DNA from: Bacteroidales bacterium KHT7 | GTDB taxonomy: Bacteria > Bacteroidota > Bacteroidia > Bacteroidales > Bacteroidaceae | Assembly (NCBI GenBank): GCA_900102385.1 | Contig: FNBQ01000003.1 | Location: 68,787 to 132,786 of the forward strand | Length of the DNA stretch: 64,000 bases | Direction: 5' to 3' | Shown here: positions 1-8,115 of the stretch, in pieces | Layout of the letters: every line of letters starts with the position of its first letter | How positions within the stretch are numbered: the stretch's first letter is position 1 | Made by a program: the position numbers and the translations under genes | The notes under the pieces: generated by a model | Database searches by the model: none | Told to the model about the DNA's origin: nothing | What the model saw: the letters and a program-made list of their open reading frames with translations, nothing else

Positions 1-824
1 ACACTATTATTAATGTTGAAAACGTAACAAAAGACGGTGTTAAAAAAGATAAAAATTTCGAGCCAACGCCTGACAAAACAATCGTAAATATTTTTGATTT
101 TGAGCGTATTGTAGTTGGAAGTATATTCAATGGCTGGCTTAACTCATCTACATACTTTGGAGAAAAACCAAAAAGTTATAAAGGTAGTGAGTATTTGTGG
201 CAAATGATTTTAACATACCGCAAGGCGTTTTACGACTACATATATAAATCGCAGACAGAAACATTGACTTGCAGAATGTTTGACGATATGATGTTTAATT
301 CGATTCTTTTGAATATTCGTAATGACGAAATTAAAATTCGCTTTGAATTCAACTCGTTAATCAAGTGGAAAATAAACATTTGGTTCAGTTTGTATAACTT
401 ATTCAGTAACAATAATAATAACAATATTATGGCTTCAAAAGTAACAGAATTACAAGCAAAAATGGTTGCTGTCGCAAAAGGAGAAGCGAACATTGAAACA
501 AAAGAAGAGTTCGCTTTTGGAGCGGGACAGATAGTTTCGTACCTTATCGACCGTAGCGCAGCAAGCAACAAGACATACGCATTGTTGGAACCATATTTGC
601 AAAAAAGCAAATCAGACCAACTGCAAGACGCAATAGCACAAACAATTGCCGTTTATAAACACGACATTAGTGTTTATAAAGGTACATTTGAAAACCTTTC
701 GTCGCAGGTACTTACCGACGATTGCAACGCAGATATGAAACCTTTGCTAAAATACTTTTTGGCAGGTTGTTTCAGTCCTTGCGCAGTTTACACAAAAAAA
801 GACAATTCAAATAACCAACTGTAA
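1..824 (+). CDS. cas8b: Type I-B CRISPR large subunit Cas8b, C-terminal part (5' end outside window)
   Basis: The reading frame is open from base 3 to the stop at 822-824, so 273 residues of a longer protein are visible. Cas8b is the large subunit of the type I-B Cascade and takes part in PAM recognition and Cas3 recruitment. The family is assigned mainly from position: it directly precedes cas7 and cas5 in a complete I-B operon. The C-terminal helical stretch (FGAGQIVSYLI, then ALLEPYLQ) resembles the end of Csh1-type proteins. A six-Asn linker (encoded by AAY codons, about 408-425) separates a body domain from the last 131 residues, which look like a fused small subunit. There are 11 bases between this stop and cas7. 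The N-terminal half and any zinc-binding cysteines are not visible, so the subtype name is partly inferred. Confidence 0.75.
   Translation, partial: TIINVENVTKDGVKKDKNFEPTPDKTIVNIFDFERIVVGSIFNGWLNSSTYFGEKPKSYKGSEYLWQMILTYRKAFYDYIYKSQTETLTCRMFDDMMFNSILLNIRNDEIKIRFEFNSLIKWKINIWFSLYNLFSNNNNNNIMASKVTELQAKMVAVAKGEANIETKEEFAFGAGQIVSYLIDRSAASNKTYALLEPYLQKSKSDQLQDAIAQTIAVYKHDISVYKGTFENLSSQVLTDDCNADMKPLLKYFLAGCFSPCAVYTKKDNSNNQL
429..824 (+). CDS. Candidate internally translated Cas11 small subunit (within cas8b)
   Basis: An in-frame ATG at 429 would give a 131-residue, mostly helical protein starting MASKVTELQAK. Its context, an A/T-rich run followed by ATTATGGC, is nearly the same as the starts of cas7 (836) and cas5 (1858) in this operon, and cas5 also begins MAS. 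Independent translation of Cas11 from the 3' end of the large-subunit gene is known for several type I systems, including I-B, I-C and I-D, and the length fits a small subunit. The poly-Asn linker just before the ATG marks a domain boundary. Seen: the ATG, its context and the linker. Inferred: that ribosomes start here. The alternative is that this is only the C-terminal domain of Cas8b. Confidence 0.5.
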   Translation: MASKVTELQAKMVAVAKGEANIETKEEFAFGAGQIVSYLIDRSAASNKTYALLEPYLQKSKSDQLQDAIAQTIAVYKHDISVYKGTFENLSSQVLTDDCNADMKPLLKYFLAGCFSPCAVYTKKDNSNNQL

Positions 825-835
825 AAACAATAATT

Positions 836-1855
836 ATGGCAGATTTCAAAAACAGAGTTTTCGGTTGTGCGGTTGTTAAAGCCGTAAACGCCAACTACAA
901 TGCAGACTTTTCGGGACAGCCCCGCACATTGCCAAGCGGCACTGTGTATGCTACAGACAAAGCATTCAAGTACACCGTCAAAAACTACTTGAAAGACGTG
1001 TACGACAAAGAGAGAATTCTCGGTTTCAAGCGTTACAATCAAGTCAAAGAATTTGTTCCTTTTAGCCTTGTTGAGGCGTTCTGCAATTTGTTTCCAAATT
1101 TGATGGAAATCTCCGAGAAGAAGACGAAGAAAAATGAAGCCTCTAATGAAGAAAAAGAATCAACTGAGTCTTTCAAGATAAAAGGCACTAAAAAAGATGT
1201 TGCGAAAGCATTATTATCTTGTATAGATGTCAGAACATTTGGTTTCACCTTTGCGGGAAAAAGCTCTGACAAGAAAGACAACATTGCAATTTCTGTACAC
1301 GGACCTGTGCAAATAAACTATGGTGTGAATATGTGGTCAAAAGGTCAAATCTATACGGATCAAATTATGTCTCCGTTTAGAAACCCTGATGAAAAATCAG
1401 AAGACAAACAAGCATCTACCTTGGGTCGTCAGTCTCGATTAGATGAAGGCCATTACCTCCACCACTTCTCGGTAAATCCGCAGAATCTCCGCGACATTGT
1501 AAAAACAGCGGGCAATGGCTGCCAGACACTTTCCGACGAGGACATCAACAAACTGAAAGAGGCTATGCGCCGTGGTGCTACGTGGTACGATTCGGCATCA
1601 AAGGCTGGTTGTGAAAACGAAATGTTGGTTTGGGTGCAGTTAAAAGATGACTCCAAAATCGTTTTGCCAAATTTCACCAATCTTATCGTTCTGAAAGACG
1701 AAAAAGAAGAAGGCAAATGTGTCTATGATTTCAGCAAGTTGAAAACAGTGTTGGACGGAGTAAGAGGCGAAATTGCTTCTGTTGAAGTATTTTTCAACAA
1801 ACAAACCTGCAAATTGCTGAATCTGCCCGAAGTTACTAAACAAAACGATTTGTAA
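836..1855 (+). CDS. cas7: Type I-B Cascade backbone protein Cas7 (Csh2 family)
   Basis: This 339-residue protein is the repeated backbone subunit that coats the crRNA spacer in Cascade. It resembles Csh2/Cas7b: an RRM-like start (FKNRVFGCAVVKAVNANYNAD), a central FGFTFAG...ISVHGPVQINYGVNMW block, and the GRQSRLDEGHYLHHFSVNP region typical of the DevR/Csh2 group. The length is usual for the family. The start at 836 follows an A-rich stretch (AAAAACAATAATTATG). It lies 11 bases after the cas8b stop and 2 bases before cas5, so it is co-transcribed. A Lys/Glu-rich loop near residues 95-125 (KKTKKNEASNEEKEST) is probably a surface insertion. Confidence 0.9.
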   Translation: MADFKNRVFGCAVVKAVNANYNADFSGQPRTLPSGTVYATDKAFKYTVKNYLKDVYDKERILGFKRYNQVKEFVPFSLVEAFCNLFPNLMEISEKKTKKNEASNEEKESTESFKIKGTKKDVAKALLSCIDVRTFGFTFAGKSSDKKDNIAISVHGPVQINYGVNMWSKGQIYTDQIMSPFRNPDEKSEDKQASTLGRQSRLDEGHYLHHFSVNPQNLRDIVKTAGNGCQTLSDEDINKLKEAMRRGATWYDSASKAGCENEMLVWVQLKDDSKIVLPNFTNLIVLKDEKEEGKCVYDFSKLKTVLDGVRGEIASVEVFFNKQTCKLLNLPEVTKQNDL

Positions 1856-1857
1856 TT

Positions 1858-2637
1858 ATGGCGTCAAATCAAAAACTTATATCATTTGATTTGAAAGCGG
1901 AGATGGGCTTTTTTAAAAAGCCTGACATCAACAGCGGCATATACCTGACCTACAATATGCTACACAAACCCGCCTTGCTTGGAATCCTCGGCGCAATAGT
2001 CGGACTACAAGGGTATCAAGAAAACGGCAAGTTCCCCGAATATTATAAGGAATTACAGCATCTTAAAGTGGGTATATGTCCGCTTGAAAGTGACAAAGGT
2101 AATTTTACAAAAGACATTGTCGCCTATAACAACGGAACTGGTTTTGCAAGTAGCGAATCAGGTGGTAATCTAATAGTTACCGAGCAAATTGTAATCAAAC
2201 CGTCGTACCGTTGCTATCTGCTTTTGAACATTGATAACAAGATAGAAAAAACTCTTTTTGAGCGAATTATGAAATGCGAAGCCGAATTTTTGCCCTATAT
2301 GGGCAAGAACGATTTTTCGGCTTGGTGGGATAATGCGCAAGAATACGAAGCCGAAAAATTTGCGTTTGACACCAATTACGAAATCAAATCTATATTCGCA
2401 AAAACTGAGGCAGTGAGCGGATATGTGGCAAAATCAATGTCGCTTTTCTCCAAAGCGGCAAAGAAAGTCACATATATGTATTTTGAAAAACTGCCAGTAG
2501 GTTTTGACGAACAATTGAAACAATACGATTATAAGGATTTTGTATATTCAAACTCTACATTTCAAAAAGAGATGAATATGTCGGCGGCAGGTGATTTTTA
2601 CATAATCAATAGTGGCGAAATCATTCAACTTTTTTGA
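1858..2637 (+). CDS. cas5: Type I-B Cas5
   Basis: A 259-residue Cas5, the subunit that holds the 5' handle of the crRNA at the Cas8 end of Cascade. The start MASNQKLISFDLKAEMGFFKKPD is the Cas5h-type opening (first strand of the RRM fold, then a PALLGILGAIVGLQG helix containing the glycine-rich turn typical of Cas5). Two bases separate it from the cas7 stop, and 7 bases separate its stop from the ATG of cas3. In type I-B it is usually structural, since Cas6 processes the crRNA. No cas6 gene is visible in this window, so it must lie to the left of cas8b, elsewhere in the genome, or be replaced. Confidence 0.88.
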   Translation: MASNQKLISFDLKAEMGFFKKPDINSGIYLTYNMLHKPALLGILGAIVGLQGYQENGKFPEYYKELQHLKVGICPLESDKGNFTKDIVAYNNGTGFASSESGGNLIVTEQIVIKPSYRCYLLLNIDNKIEKTLFERIMKCEAEFLPYMGKNDFSAWWDNAQEYEAEKFAFDTNYEIKSIFAKTEAVSGYVAKSMSLFSKAAKKVTYMYFEKLPVGFDEQLKQYDYKDFVYSNSTFQKEMNMSAAGDFYIINSGEIIQLF

Positions 2638-2644
2638 TACGACA

Positions 2645-5356
2645 ATGTTTGACAAAGATTTTTTTGACAACTTATTAAAAGGAAAAGGCGGATGTTATTA
2701 TGCGCATTTGCCTAAATCAGAGCAATCGGGCAGACGTCCCGAACTTCTGTCGGAACATTCTGCCCTTACGGTAAGTTATGCAAAAAAAATTGTCGAAGCT
2801 CATAATCTTGAAGACATTATAAAAAAACTTGCGGAAGATTCAGTTCCTAAAAAATTGAATAACAGAAGTTTGATTGCCGATACAATAGAAGACCTTTTTT
2901 GGAAGGCTATCGCCTTCCACGATTTGGGAAAAATCAACCACGAGTATCAGCAAAAGCGGATGGGAAATAATAATCCTGTTATAAAAGTCAAACACACGTT
3001 TGGCTCGCAACATTCGATTATTAGCGCATATTTGTATCTTGCATTGTTTTTCTATGAATTTCAAGCATTTCAAATGTCTGAGGGAGAACAGACGTTTTTA
3101 ATAAATGCAGCATTTTATCTTTGCAATCCAATTATTCAGCATCATAGTTCAATAATCGGACGTTGTCAAAATGAGAATGAGTGGAGTGAACAGCAAAACG
3201 GCGAACCCATCTGCGGTAAGAAAATAGAGGATTTAAGACCGTATCTTCAAATAATTGATTGTCAACTTAATGACGAACAAATTGGGATGTTTCACGAGTA
3301 TATTTTGGGTAATACAAATCATATTTTTGAAACATACAATGAAGCAATTATAGAAAAAGATTGCGGCTTCCCGCTGTACGCACTCATCAAACTTCTTTAT
3401 TCGTTGCTTACCGCAGCGGATTATTTGGCGACCGCACATTATATGAACGGTTGGCAAACAATGATTTCGGATTTTGGGATTTTGAGCGAAAGCACCAAAA
3501 ACAAAATCATCAACAACGCCCGAAATTCCAAACCATACAACAAACAAACTTATACGGATATTGCCGAAGGCAAAACAATCAACCCCGATGATTATAAGGA
3601 ACGCAGCGGCAAAAATTTAAATATCCTTCGCGAAGCATTGGCGATAGATGTAATAAAAAACGTAAGAAACAACATTGACAAACGACTATTTTACATTGAA
3701 GCCCCAACAGGCGGCGGCAAAACCAACGTGTCGATGTTGGCGTTGTCTGAATTGTTGGCTGCCAAACCACTGATTCAAAAGGTGTTTTATGTTTTCCCGT
3801 TCACCACATTAATTACGCAGACTTTCAAAAGCCTAAAAGAGACATTAGGCCTTGAAGATGGTGAATTGATAGAATTTCACTCAAAAGCACCCAAGAATAC
3901 AAGCCATTACGAAGACGATTATTTGAATTATATCGACACTCTGTTTTTGAATTTCCCGATAGTTCTATTGTCGCATGTTAGTTTCTTCAACGTACTTAAA
4001 ACTAACGAAAAAGACCACAACTATTTATTGCAGAGATTGGCTCATTCGGTTGTAATAATCGACGAGGTTCAGTCGTATCCGCCAAAAATCTGGGACAAGA
4101 TGGTTTACTTTATAGCGAACTACGCCAATTATTTTGATATTAGATTTATATTGATGTCGGCTACGCTGCCAAAAATAGGCAATCTCATTGAAAACAAATC
4201 ACTTGGCAATGAATTTACATATCTTGTCAACAACAAGAATCTATACTTTCAAAATCCTAATTTTGCAAACCGTGTGGATTTCGATTATTCACTTTTGGAG
4301 TTGGCAAAACCTGAAAAAGATGACATCGAAACATATTTGGAAAGATTGGGCGAATTTGTTGACAATGAATCAAAACTCTATGCAGAAACTAACACGGACA
4401 ACCCTGACAGCGTTTTTACAGTTGTTGAATTTATTTTCAAGAAATCCGCAGGTTATTTCTACGAAATAATGCAAAGAAATACAACGTGCTTTGATGAAAT
4501 ATTGTTGCTTTCGGGAACGATATTGGAGCCTCGTAGAAAACAGATAATCAACGCCTTAAAATCTGACAAATATCGTTCACAAAAAGTTTTGTTGGTAACG
4601 ACGCAAGTTGTGGAAGCGGGCGTTGATATTGACATGGATTTGGGATTCAAAGACAAATCGCTGATTGACAGCGAAGAACAAATCGCCGGTCGTATCAACC
4701 GCAATGCCAACAAAAAATCTTGCAAACTTTATATTTTTGATTGCAATGCGGAAAAAACAATTTACGGTAGCGACGACAGATATAAACTCGTAAAGGATTT
4801 TGTCAGCGAAGAATATCAAAAGATATTAGAAACCAAAGATTTCGATTATCTTTACGACAAAATAATCGAAAGAATCAAGCAAAAAAACAAATCAAATTTT
4901 ATGGTAAATTTGAATGATATGCTTGATTCAATGTTGAAATTGAATTGTGCGGAAGTAAACAAATCGTTTGAAATAATTGACCGTAAAAATTGTTCGATAT
5001 TTATTCCGTTGGAAATAGATACGGAACTTATTGACGACAAATTGCTCAAAATTGCGAATGAGTTTGGTTTTGATACCGTTACAACATTGTCGGGAGACGA
5101 AGTTTGGAATAAATACGAGGAAATCATTAAAAATCAGGACGCTGATTTTGTCAGAAACAGAATCATGTTAGACAAAATTCAAGGTTTGATGTCGCAATTT
5201 ACAATTTCGGTTTTTCCCGAAAGCAAAGATGCCGAATTGTTGAAACGCTATGGTGAAGAAAAGTACGGTTATTTGTTTTTGGTATCATATTCCGAAGTGT
5301 ATTCGTTTGAAAACGGCATAAATACAACAGTTTTGCAATACTCTAACTTTTTGTGA
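2645..5356 (+). CDS. cas3: CRISPR nuclease-helicase Cas3
   Basis: A 903-residue Cas3 with fused HD nuclease and SF2 helicase, which degrades the target strand after Cascade binding. The HD domain is shown by His38, His92-Asp93 (AFHDLGK), a His pair around residue 117-123 (HTFGSQH) and QHHSS near 172. Helicase motifs are APTGGGKT (about 353-360), IIDEVQS (about 471-477), LMSATLP, TTQVVEAGVDIDMD and EQIAGRINR. All key residues are present, so it should be active. I chose the ATG at 2645, 7 bases after the cas5 stop, rather than a GTG at 2612 inside cas5, which adds a non-family extension. Its stop is 2 bases before the cas4 ATG. Confidence 0.95.
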   Translation: MFDKDFFDNLLKGKGGCYYAHLPKSEQSGRRPELLSEHSALTVSYAKKIVEAHNLEDIIKKLAEDSVPKKLNNRSLIADTIEDLFWKAIAFHDLGKINHEYQQKRMGNNNPVIKVKHTFGSQHSIISAYLYLALFFYEFQAFQMSEGEQTFLINAAFYLCNPIIQHHSSIIGRCQNENEWSEQQNGEPICGKKIEDLRPYLQIIDCQLNDEQIGMFHEYILGNTNHIFETYNEAIIEKDCGFPLYALIKLLYSLLTAADYLATAHYMNGWQTMISDFGILSESTKNKIINNARNSKPYNKQTYTDIAEGKTINPDDYKERSGKNLNILREALAIDVIKNVRNNIDKRLFYIEAPTGGGKTNVSMLALSELLAAKPLIQKVFYVFPFTTLITQTFKSLKETLGLEDGELIEFHSKAPKNTSHYEDDYLNYIDTLFLNFPIVLLSHVSFFNVLKTNEKDHNYLLQRLAHSVVIIDEVQSYPPKIWDKMVYFIANYANYFDIRFILMSATLPKIGNLIENKSLGNEFTYLVNNKNLYFQNPNFANRVDFDYSLLELAKPEKDDIETYLERLGEFVDNESKLYAETNTDNPDSVFTVVEFIFKKSAGYFYEIMQRNTTCFDEILLLSGTILEPRRKQIINALKSDKYRSQKVLLVTTQVVEAGVDIDMDLGFKDKSLIDSEEQIAGRINRNANKKSCKLYIFDCNAEKTIYGSDDRYKLVKDFVSEEYQKILETKDFDYLYDKIIERIKQKNKSNFMVNLNDMLDSMLKLNCAEVNKSFEIIDRKNCSIFIPLEIDTELIDDKLLKIANEFGFDTVTTLSGDEVWNKYEEIIKNQDADFVRNRIMLDKIQGLMSQFTISVFPESKDAELLKRYGEEKYGYLFLVSYSEVYSFENGINTTVLQYSNFL

Positions 5357-5358
5357 TT

Positions 5359-5871
5359 ATGAGAGTAACAGGTACATTATTCAATTATTACCAAGTTTGC
5401 AAAAGAGAACTTTGGTTTCACGCCAACGAGATAAGAATGGAGCATAACTCTGAATTGGTGGCGGAGGGTAAGTTTGTACACGAGGAGAGTTACCCCAAAC
5501 GCAGCGAAAAATACGAGGAGGTGGAAATCGACGGCGTCAAGGTGGACTATTTTGACGCGAAAAACAACATCATTCACGAAATCAAAAAGAGCGACAAAAT
5601 CGAAAAAGCACACCTTTGGCAGTTGAAATACTACATCTACGTTTTTGGAAAGAACGGAATATCAGGAGTTTCGGGCGTTTTGGAGTATCCAACAATGCGT
5701 CAGACCGAAAAGGTGGAACTCTCCGACGACGACCGCAAAAAGATAGAAACCATCTGCCAAGAAATTGAAACTATCTGCGAATCAGACGATTGCCCACCGA
5801 TACTGAAAAAAGGTTTCTGCAAAAATTGCAGTTATTACGATTTGTGCTTTGTTAACGAAAATATCGACTGA
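5359..5871 (+). CDS. cas4: CRISPR adaptation exonuclease Cas4
   Basis: A 170-residue RecB-family Cas4 with an Fe-S cluster. Together with Cas1-Cas2 it trims prespacers and selects PAM-compatible ends. Visible features are an N-terminal Cys (YYQVCKRELW), the RecB core (DYFDA...HEIKKSDK), the QLKYYIYVF segment that matches the conserved Q-x-x-x-Y motif, and a C-terminal Cys set (GFCKNCSYYDLCF) that completes the four cysteines. The ATG at 5359 is 2 bases after the cas3 stop. Length is normal for Cas4. Two bases separate it from cas1, consistent with coupled expression of the adaptation genes. Confidence 0.93.
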   Translation: MRVTGTLFNYYQVCKRELWFHANEIRMEHNSELVAEGKFVHEESYPKRSEKYEEVEIDGVKVDYFDAKNNIIHEIKKSDKIEKAHLWQLKYYIYVFGKNGISGVSGVLEYPTMRQTEKVELSDDDRKKIETICQEIETICESDDCPPILKKGFCKNCSYYDLCFVNENID

Positions 5872-5873
5872 CT

Positions 5874-6890
5874 ATGAAACAGACATTTTACCTTTTTAAT
5901 CCGGGAGTTTTGGAGCGCAAAGACAATACTCTGAAATTCACCGCAATAACAGAGGACGGCAACGGCGAGGAAACTCTCGGCAAGCCTAAATATCTGCCTG
6001 TGGAGCAGGTGGGCGATATTTATGTTTTTGGCAGTCTGAAAGCCAACAGCGCGTTGTTCAACTTCTTGGGACAAAAGGACATAGCGGTACATTTTTTCGA
6101 CTATTACGAAAACTATACGGGTTCTTTTATGCCAAGGGACAGCGTTTTGAGCGGCAAATTGTTGTTGGCTCAGACGGCGGCGTATCAAAACAAGAAAAAA
6201 CGTTTGGAGATTGCGCGGAAGTTTATCGAAGGCGCGGCTTTCAATATGGTCAAAAACTTGAAATATTACGACAACCGAGGCAAGGATTTGGAAAGTTATA
6301 TTCAGAAAATCAATGAGTTGGCTTTACAAATAGACAGCACCGAGGACATCAAGGAACTGATGGGCACAGAAGGTATGATTCGTCAGACGTATTATTCGGC
6401 TTTTGACTTGATAATCAACGATTTTGTGATGGAACTCCGCACCAAACAGCCGCCTCAAAACGAGGTTAATGCTTTGATTTCGTTTGGTAATATGATGTGT
6501 TACTCGGAAACTTTGCGGGCGATTCACCAAACTCAGTTGAACCCGACGATAAGTTATCTTCACTCGCCGGGTGAAAGGCGTTATTCGCTGAGTTTGGACA
6601 TCTCGGAGATTTTTAAGCCGATTATTGTTGATAGGGTCATCTTTAAAGTATTGAATAAGAAGATGATACAGCCGCAACATTTTGACCGCAAGTTAAATAG
6701 TTGCCTTCTTAACCAATCGGGCAAAAAGATTTTTGTGCAAGTGATGGAAGAGCGTTACAAGGAGACCATCAGGCACAAGTCGCTTGGCAGGAATGTCAGT
6801 TACAAGCACCTGATAAAACTTGAATGTTACAAACTCGTAAAACACTTGCTCGGCATTGAGGAATACAAGCCGTTCAAGATGTATTGGTAA
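5874..6890 (+). CDS. cas1: CRISPR integrase Cas1 (type I-B)
   Basis: A 338-residue Cas1, the metal-dependent integrase that inserts spacers at the leader end. The catalytic triad is visible: Glu166 in MGTEGMIRQTYY, His230 in ISYLHSPGERRYS and Asp242 in LSLDISEIFKP. The N-terminal beta domain (FYLFNPGVLERKDNTL) and the KPKYLPVEQVGDIYVFG block match I-B Cas1. Length is normal. It follows cas4 by 2 bases and is separated from cas2 by 61 bases. It should act on the array just downstream. Confidence 0.97.
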   Translation: MKQTFYLFNPGVLERKDNTLKFTAITEDGNGEETLGKPKYLPVEQVGDIYVFGSLKANSALFNFLGQKDIAVHFFDYYENYTGSFMPRDSVLSGKLLLAQTAAYQNKKKRLEIARKFIEGAAFNMVKNLKYYDNRGKDLESYIQKINELALQIDSTEDIKELMGTEGMIRQTYYSAFDLIINDFVMELRTKQPPQNEVNALISFGNMMCYSETLRAIHQTQLNPTISYLHSPGERRYSLSLDISEIFKPIIVDRVIFKVLNKKMIQPQHFDRKLNSCLLNQSGKKIFVQVMEERYKETIRHKSLGRNVSYKHLIKLECYKLVKHLLGIEEYKPFKMYW

Positions 6891-6951
6891 TTGACAATGA
6901 ACAAGTAGGTTCTTTGACATATTGGAAATAACGATTAAAAATTTAAGCATT

Positions 6952-7215
6952 ATGTACGTAATTTTGGTTTATGATTTTGGAGAAAGACGTGTTTCAAAAA
7001 TGTTGAAACTCTGCCGCAAATACTTGAATTGGATTCAGAACTCGGTGTTTGAGGGCGAAATAACGGAGTTGCAACTAAAACAGTTGGAAGCATCGGCCAA
7101 GGATTTTATGGATCCCGACGAAGACAGCATAATAATTTTTTCGTCGCGTTCGCAAATGTTTATGGATAAGCGCATTATAGGCGTTGAGCGCAACACAACG
7201 GACAATTTTTTGTAA
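6952..7215 (+). CDS. cas2: CRISPR adaptation protein Cas2
   Basis: An 87-residue Cas2, the dimer that bridges two Cas1 dimers. It starts MYVILVYDFGERRVSKML, with the conserved acidic residue Asp8 after the first strand, and has the usual NSVFEGEIT segment. I place the start at the ATG at 6952 (context GCATTATG, like other genes in this operon); an upstream start at 6922 would add ten residues before the conserved first strand. It ends 207 bases before the first CRISPR repeat. Confidence 0.95.
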   Translation: MYVILVYDFGERRVSKMLKLCRKYLNWIQNSVFEGEITELQLKQLEASAKDFMDPDEDSIIIFSSRSQMFMDKRIIGVERNTTDNFL

Positions 7216-7422
7216 ACTTGTAGGTTGTCGATGTCATTTTTATGAGTGTTATCGACAACCATACAAATATTAATAATCATTTTTTGATAGGTTAACAAAC
7301 TGATTCATTGTTAGTTGTCGAAGGTCGGTGCTTTTTTCTGTATTACACATCGACAATTATTCCAATTATTTTTTATACCTTTGTCCCGATTTCAAAGGCA
7401 TACAAGGCATTTTGAAGTCAGG
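7216..7422 (+). promoter_or_regulatory. CRISPR leader with paired TTGTCGA elements
   Basis: This A/T-rich 207-base segment between cas2 and the first repeat is the leader, judged by position and by the degenerate repeats at the far end of the array. It holds two inverted pairs built on TTGTCGA: a perfect 10-bp arm pair (GGTTGTCGAT at 7223-7232, ATCGACAACC at 7251-7260), and a second pair, TTGTCGA at 7315-7321 with TCGACAA at 7350-7356. Pair centres are 94 bases apart. These may bind an adaptation cofactor or a repressor, or form RNA hairpins; the sequence does not decide. Confidence 0.7.
7376..7383 (+). promoter_or_regulatory. Probable -7 box for pre-crRNA transcription
   Basis: TACCTTTG at 7376-7383 matches the Bacteroidetes -7 consensus TAnnTTTG and lies 39 bases before the first repeat. 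No TTTG -33 box is present at the usual 19-20 bp distance; the second TCGACAA arm (7350-7356) occupies that place. If used, transcription would begin around 7388-7391. Confidence 0.5.
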
Positions 7423-7978
7423 ATTTTAATCGAACCATAGTGGAATTGAAACGCGATAACCTTTGCGTTTGTCTCAGTCGGGTGCTCCATTTTAATCGAA
7501 CCATAGTGGAATTGAAACGTCCGTGCTTCCGTTAAAAAAGGTAAAGTATCTATAATTTTAATCGAACCATAGTGGAATTGAAACGGCAATGGGATAAAAC
7601 AAAAGGGGCGTTGATGTTGTATTTTAATCGAACCATAGTGGAATTGAAACATATAATATTTGGTTATTATTGGTAAAGTATCTATAATTTTAATCGAACC
7701 ATAGTGGAATTGAAACAAAAGAAAGCCCAGTCCTATTTTCCCAAACCGCACATTTTAATCGAACCATAGTGGAATTGAAACAGTACTATCTTATTCATTT
7801 ACTTATTGTATTTTTTATTTTAATCGAACCATAGTGGAATTGAAACGTTATAGGGTTAAACTTGCGCCTTATCTCGCCAAGATTCTAATCGAACCATAGT
7901 GGAATTGAAACTGTATGTACGAGTTGTACACAAGTGCTCTGTCACGCTATTCTAATCGAACCATAGTGGAATTGAAAC
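7423..7978 (+). CRISPR. CRISPR array, 9 repeats and 8 spacers (type I-B)
   Basis: The 30-base repeat begins ATTTTAATCG and ends GTGGAATTGAAAC, with the ATTGAAAC 3' end common in type I-B arrays. Repeats start at 7423, 7489, 7555, 7621, 7687, 7752, 7817, 7882 and 7949. Spacers are 35-37 bases. The first seven repeats are identical; the last two carry C for T at position 4 (ATTCTAATCG), so the leader-distal end is on the right and new spacers enter next to cas2. Spacer 2 (7519-7554) and spacer 4 (7651-7686) share their last 15 bases. The small number of spacers and the intact adaptation genes suggest a functional array. Confidence 0.98.
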
Positions 7979-8022
7979 AAGGTCTATCTCCCCAGTCCAC
8001 TTAATGCAGATTTTCATAAATA

Positions 8023-8072
8023 AAAAACAGATAGTACCACCATCCGCAAGGATAGCGACACTATCTGTTTTT
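8023..8072. terminator. Bidirectional hairpin terminator after the CRISPR array
   Basis: Perfect 13-bp inverted repeat: AAAAACAGATAGT at 8023-8035 and ACTATCTGTTTTT at 8060-8072. The loop contains a second small hairpin, ATCC-GCAA-GGAT, with a GNRA-type tetraloop. A T run on both strands lets it end the pre-crRNA from the left and the gene at 8116-8784 from the right. Confidence 0.85.
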
Positions 8073-8115
8073 ATTAGTGAGTTCAACACCTCACCTATCT
8101 TTGTGTTATATTATA

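Noticed and set aside
195-428. A separate small gene starting at 195
   Set aside because: The frame is open upstream to base 3 and continues the Cas8 reading frame, so 195 is only an internal Met. The start at 429 is the only internal one with good context.
4058-4075. DEVQ instead of DEVH/DEAH in Cas3 as a sign of inactivity
   Set aside because: The box with Gln in the last position is common in type I-B Cas3 proteins, and all other motifs are intact.
7392-7751. Minus-strand ORF of 119 codons across the CRISPR array with repeated FQFHYGSIK segments
   Set aside because: It is the translation of the CRISPR repeats and spacers; the regular 66-base period explains it.
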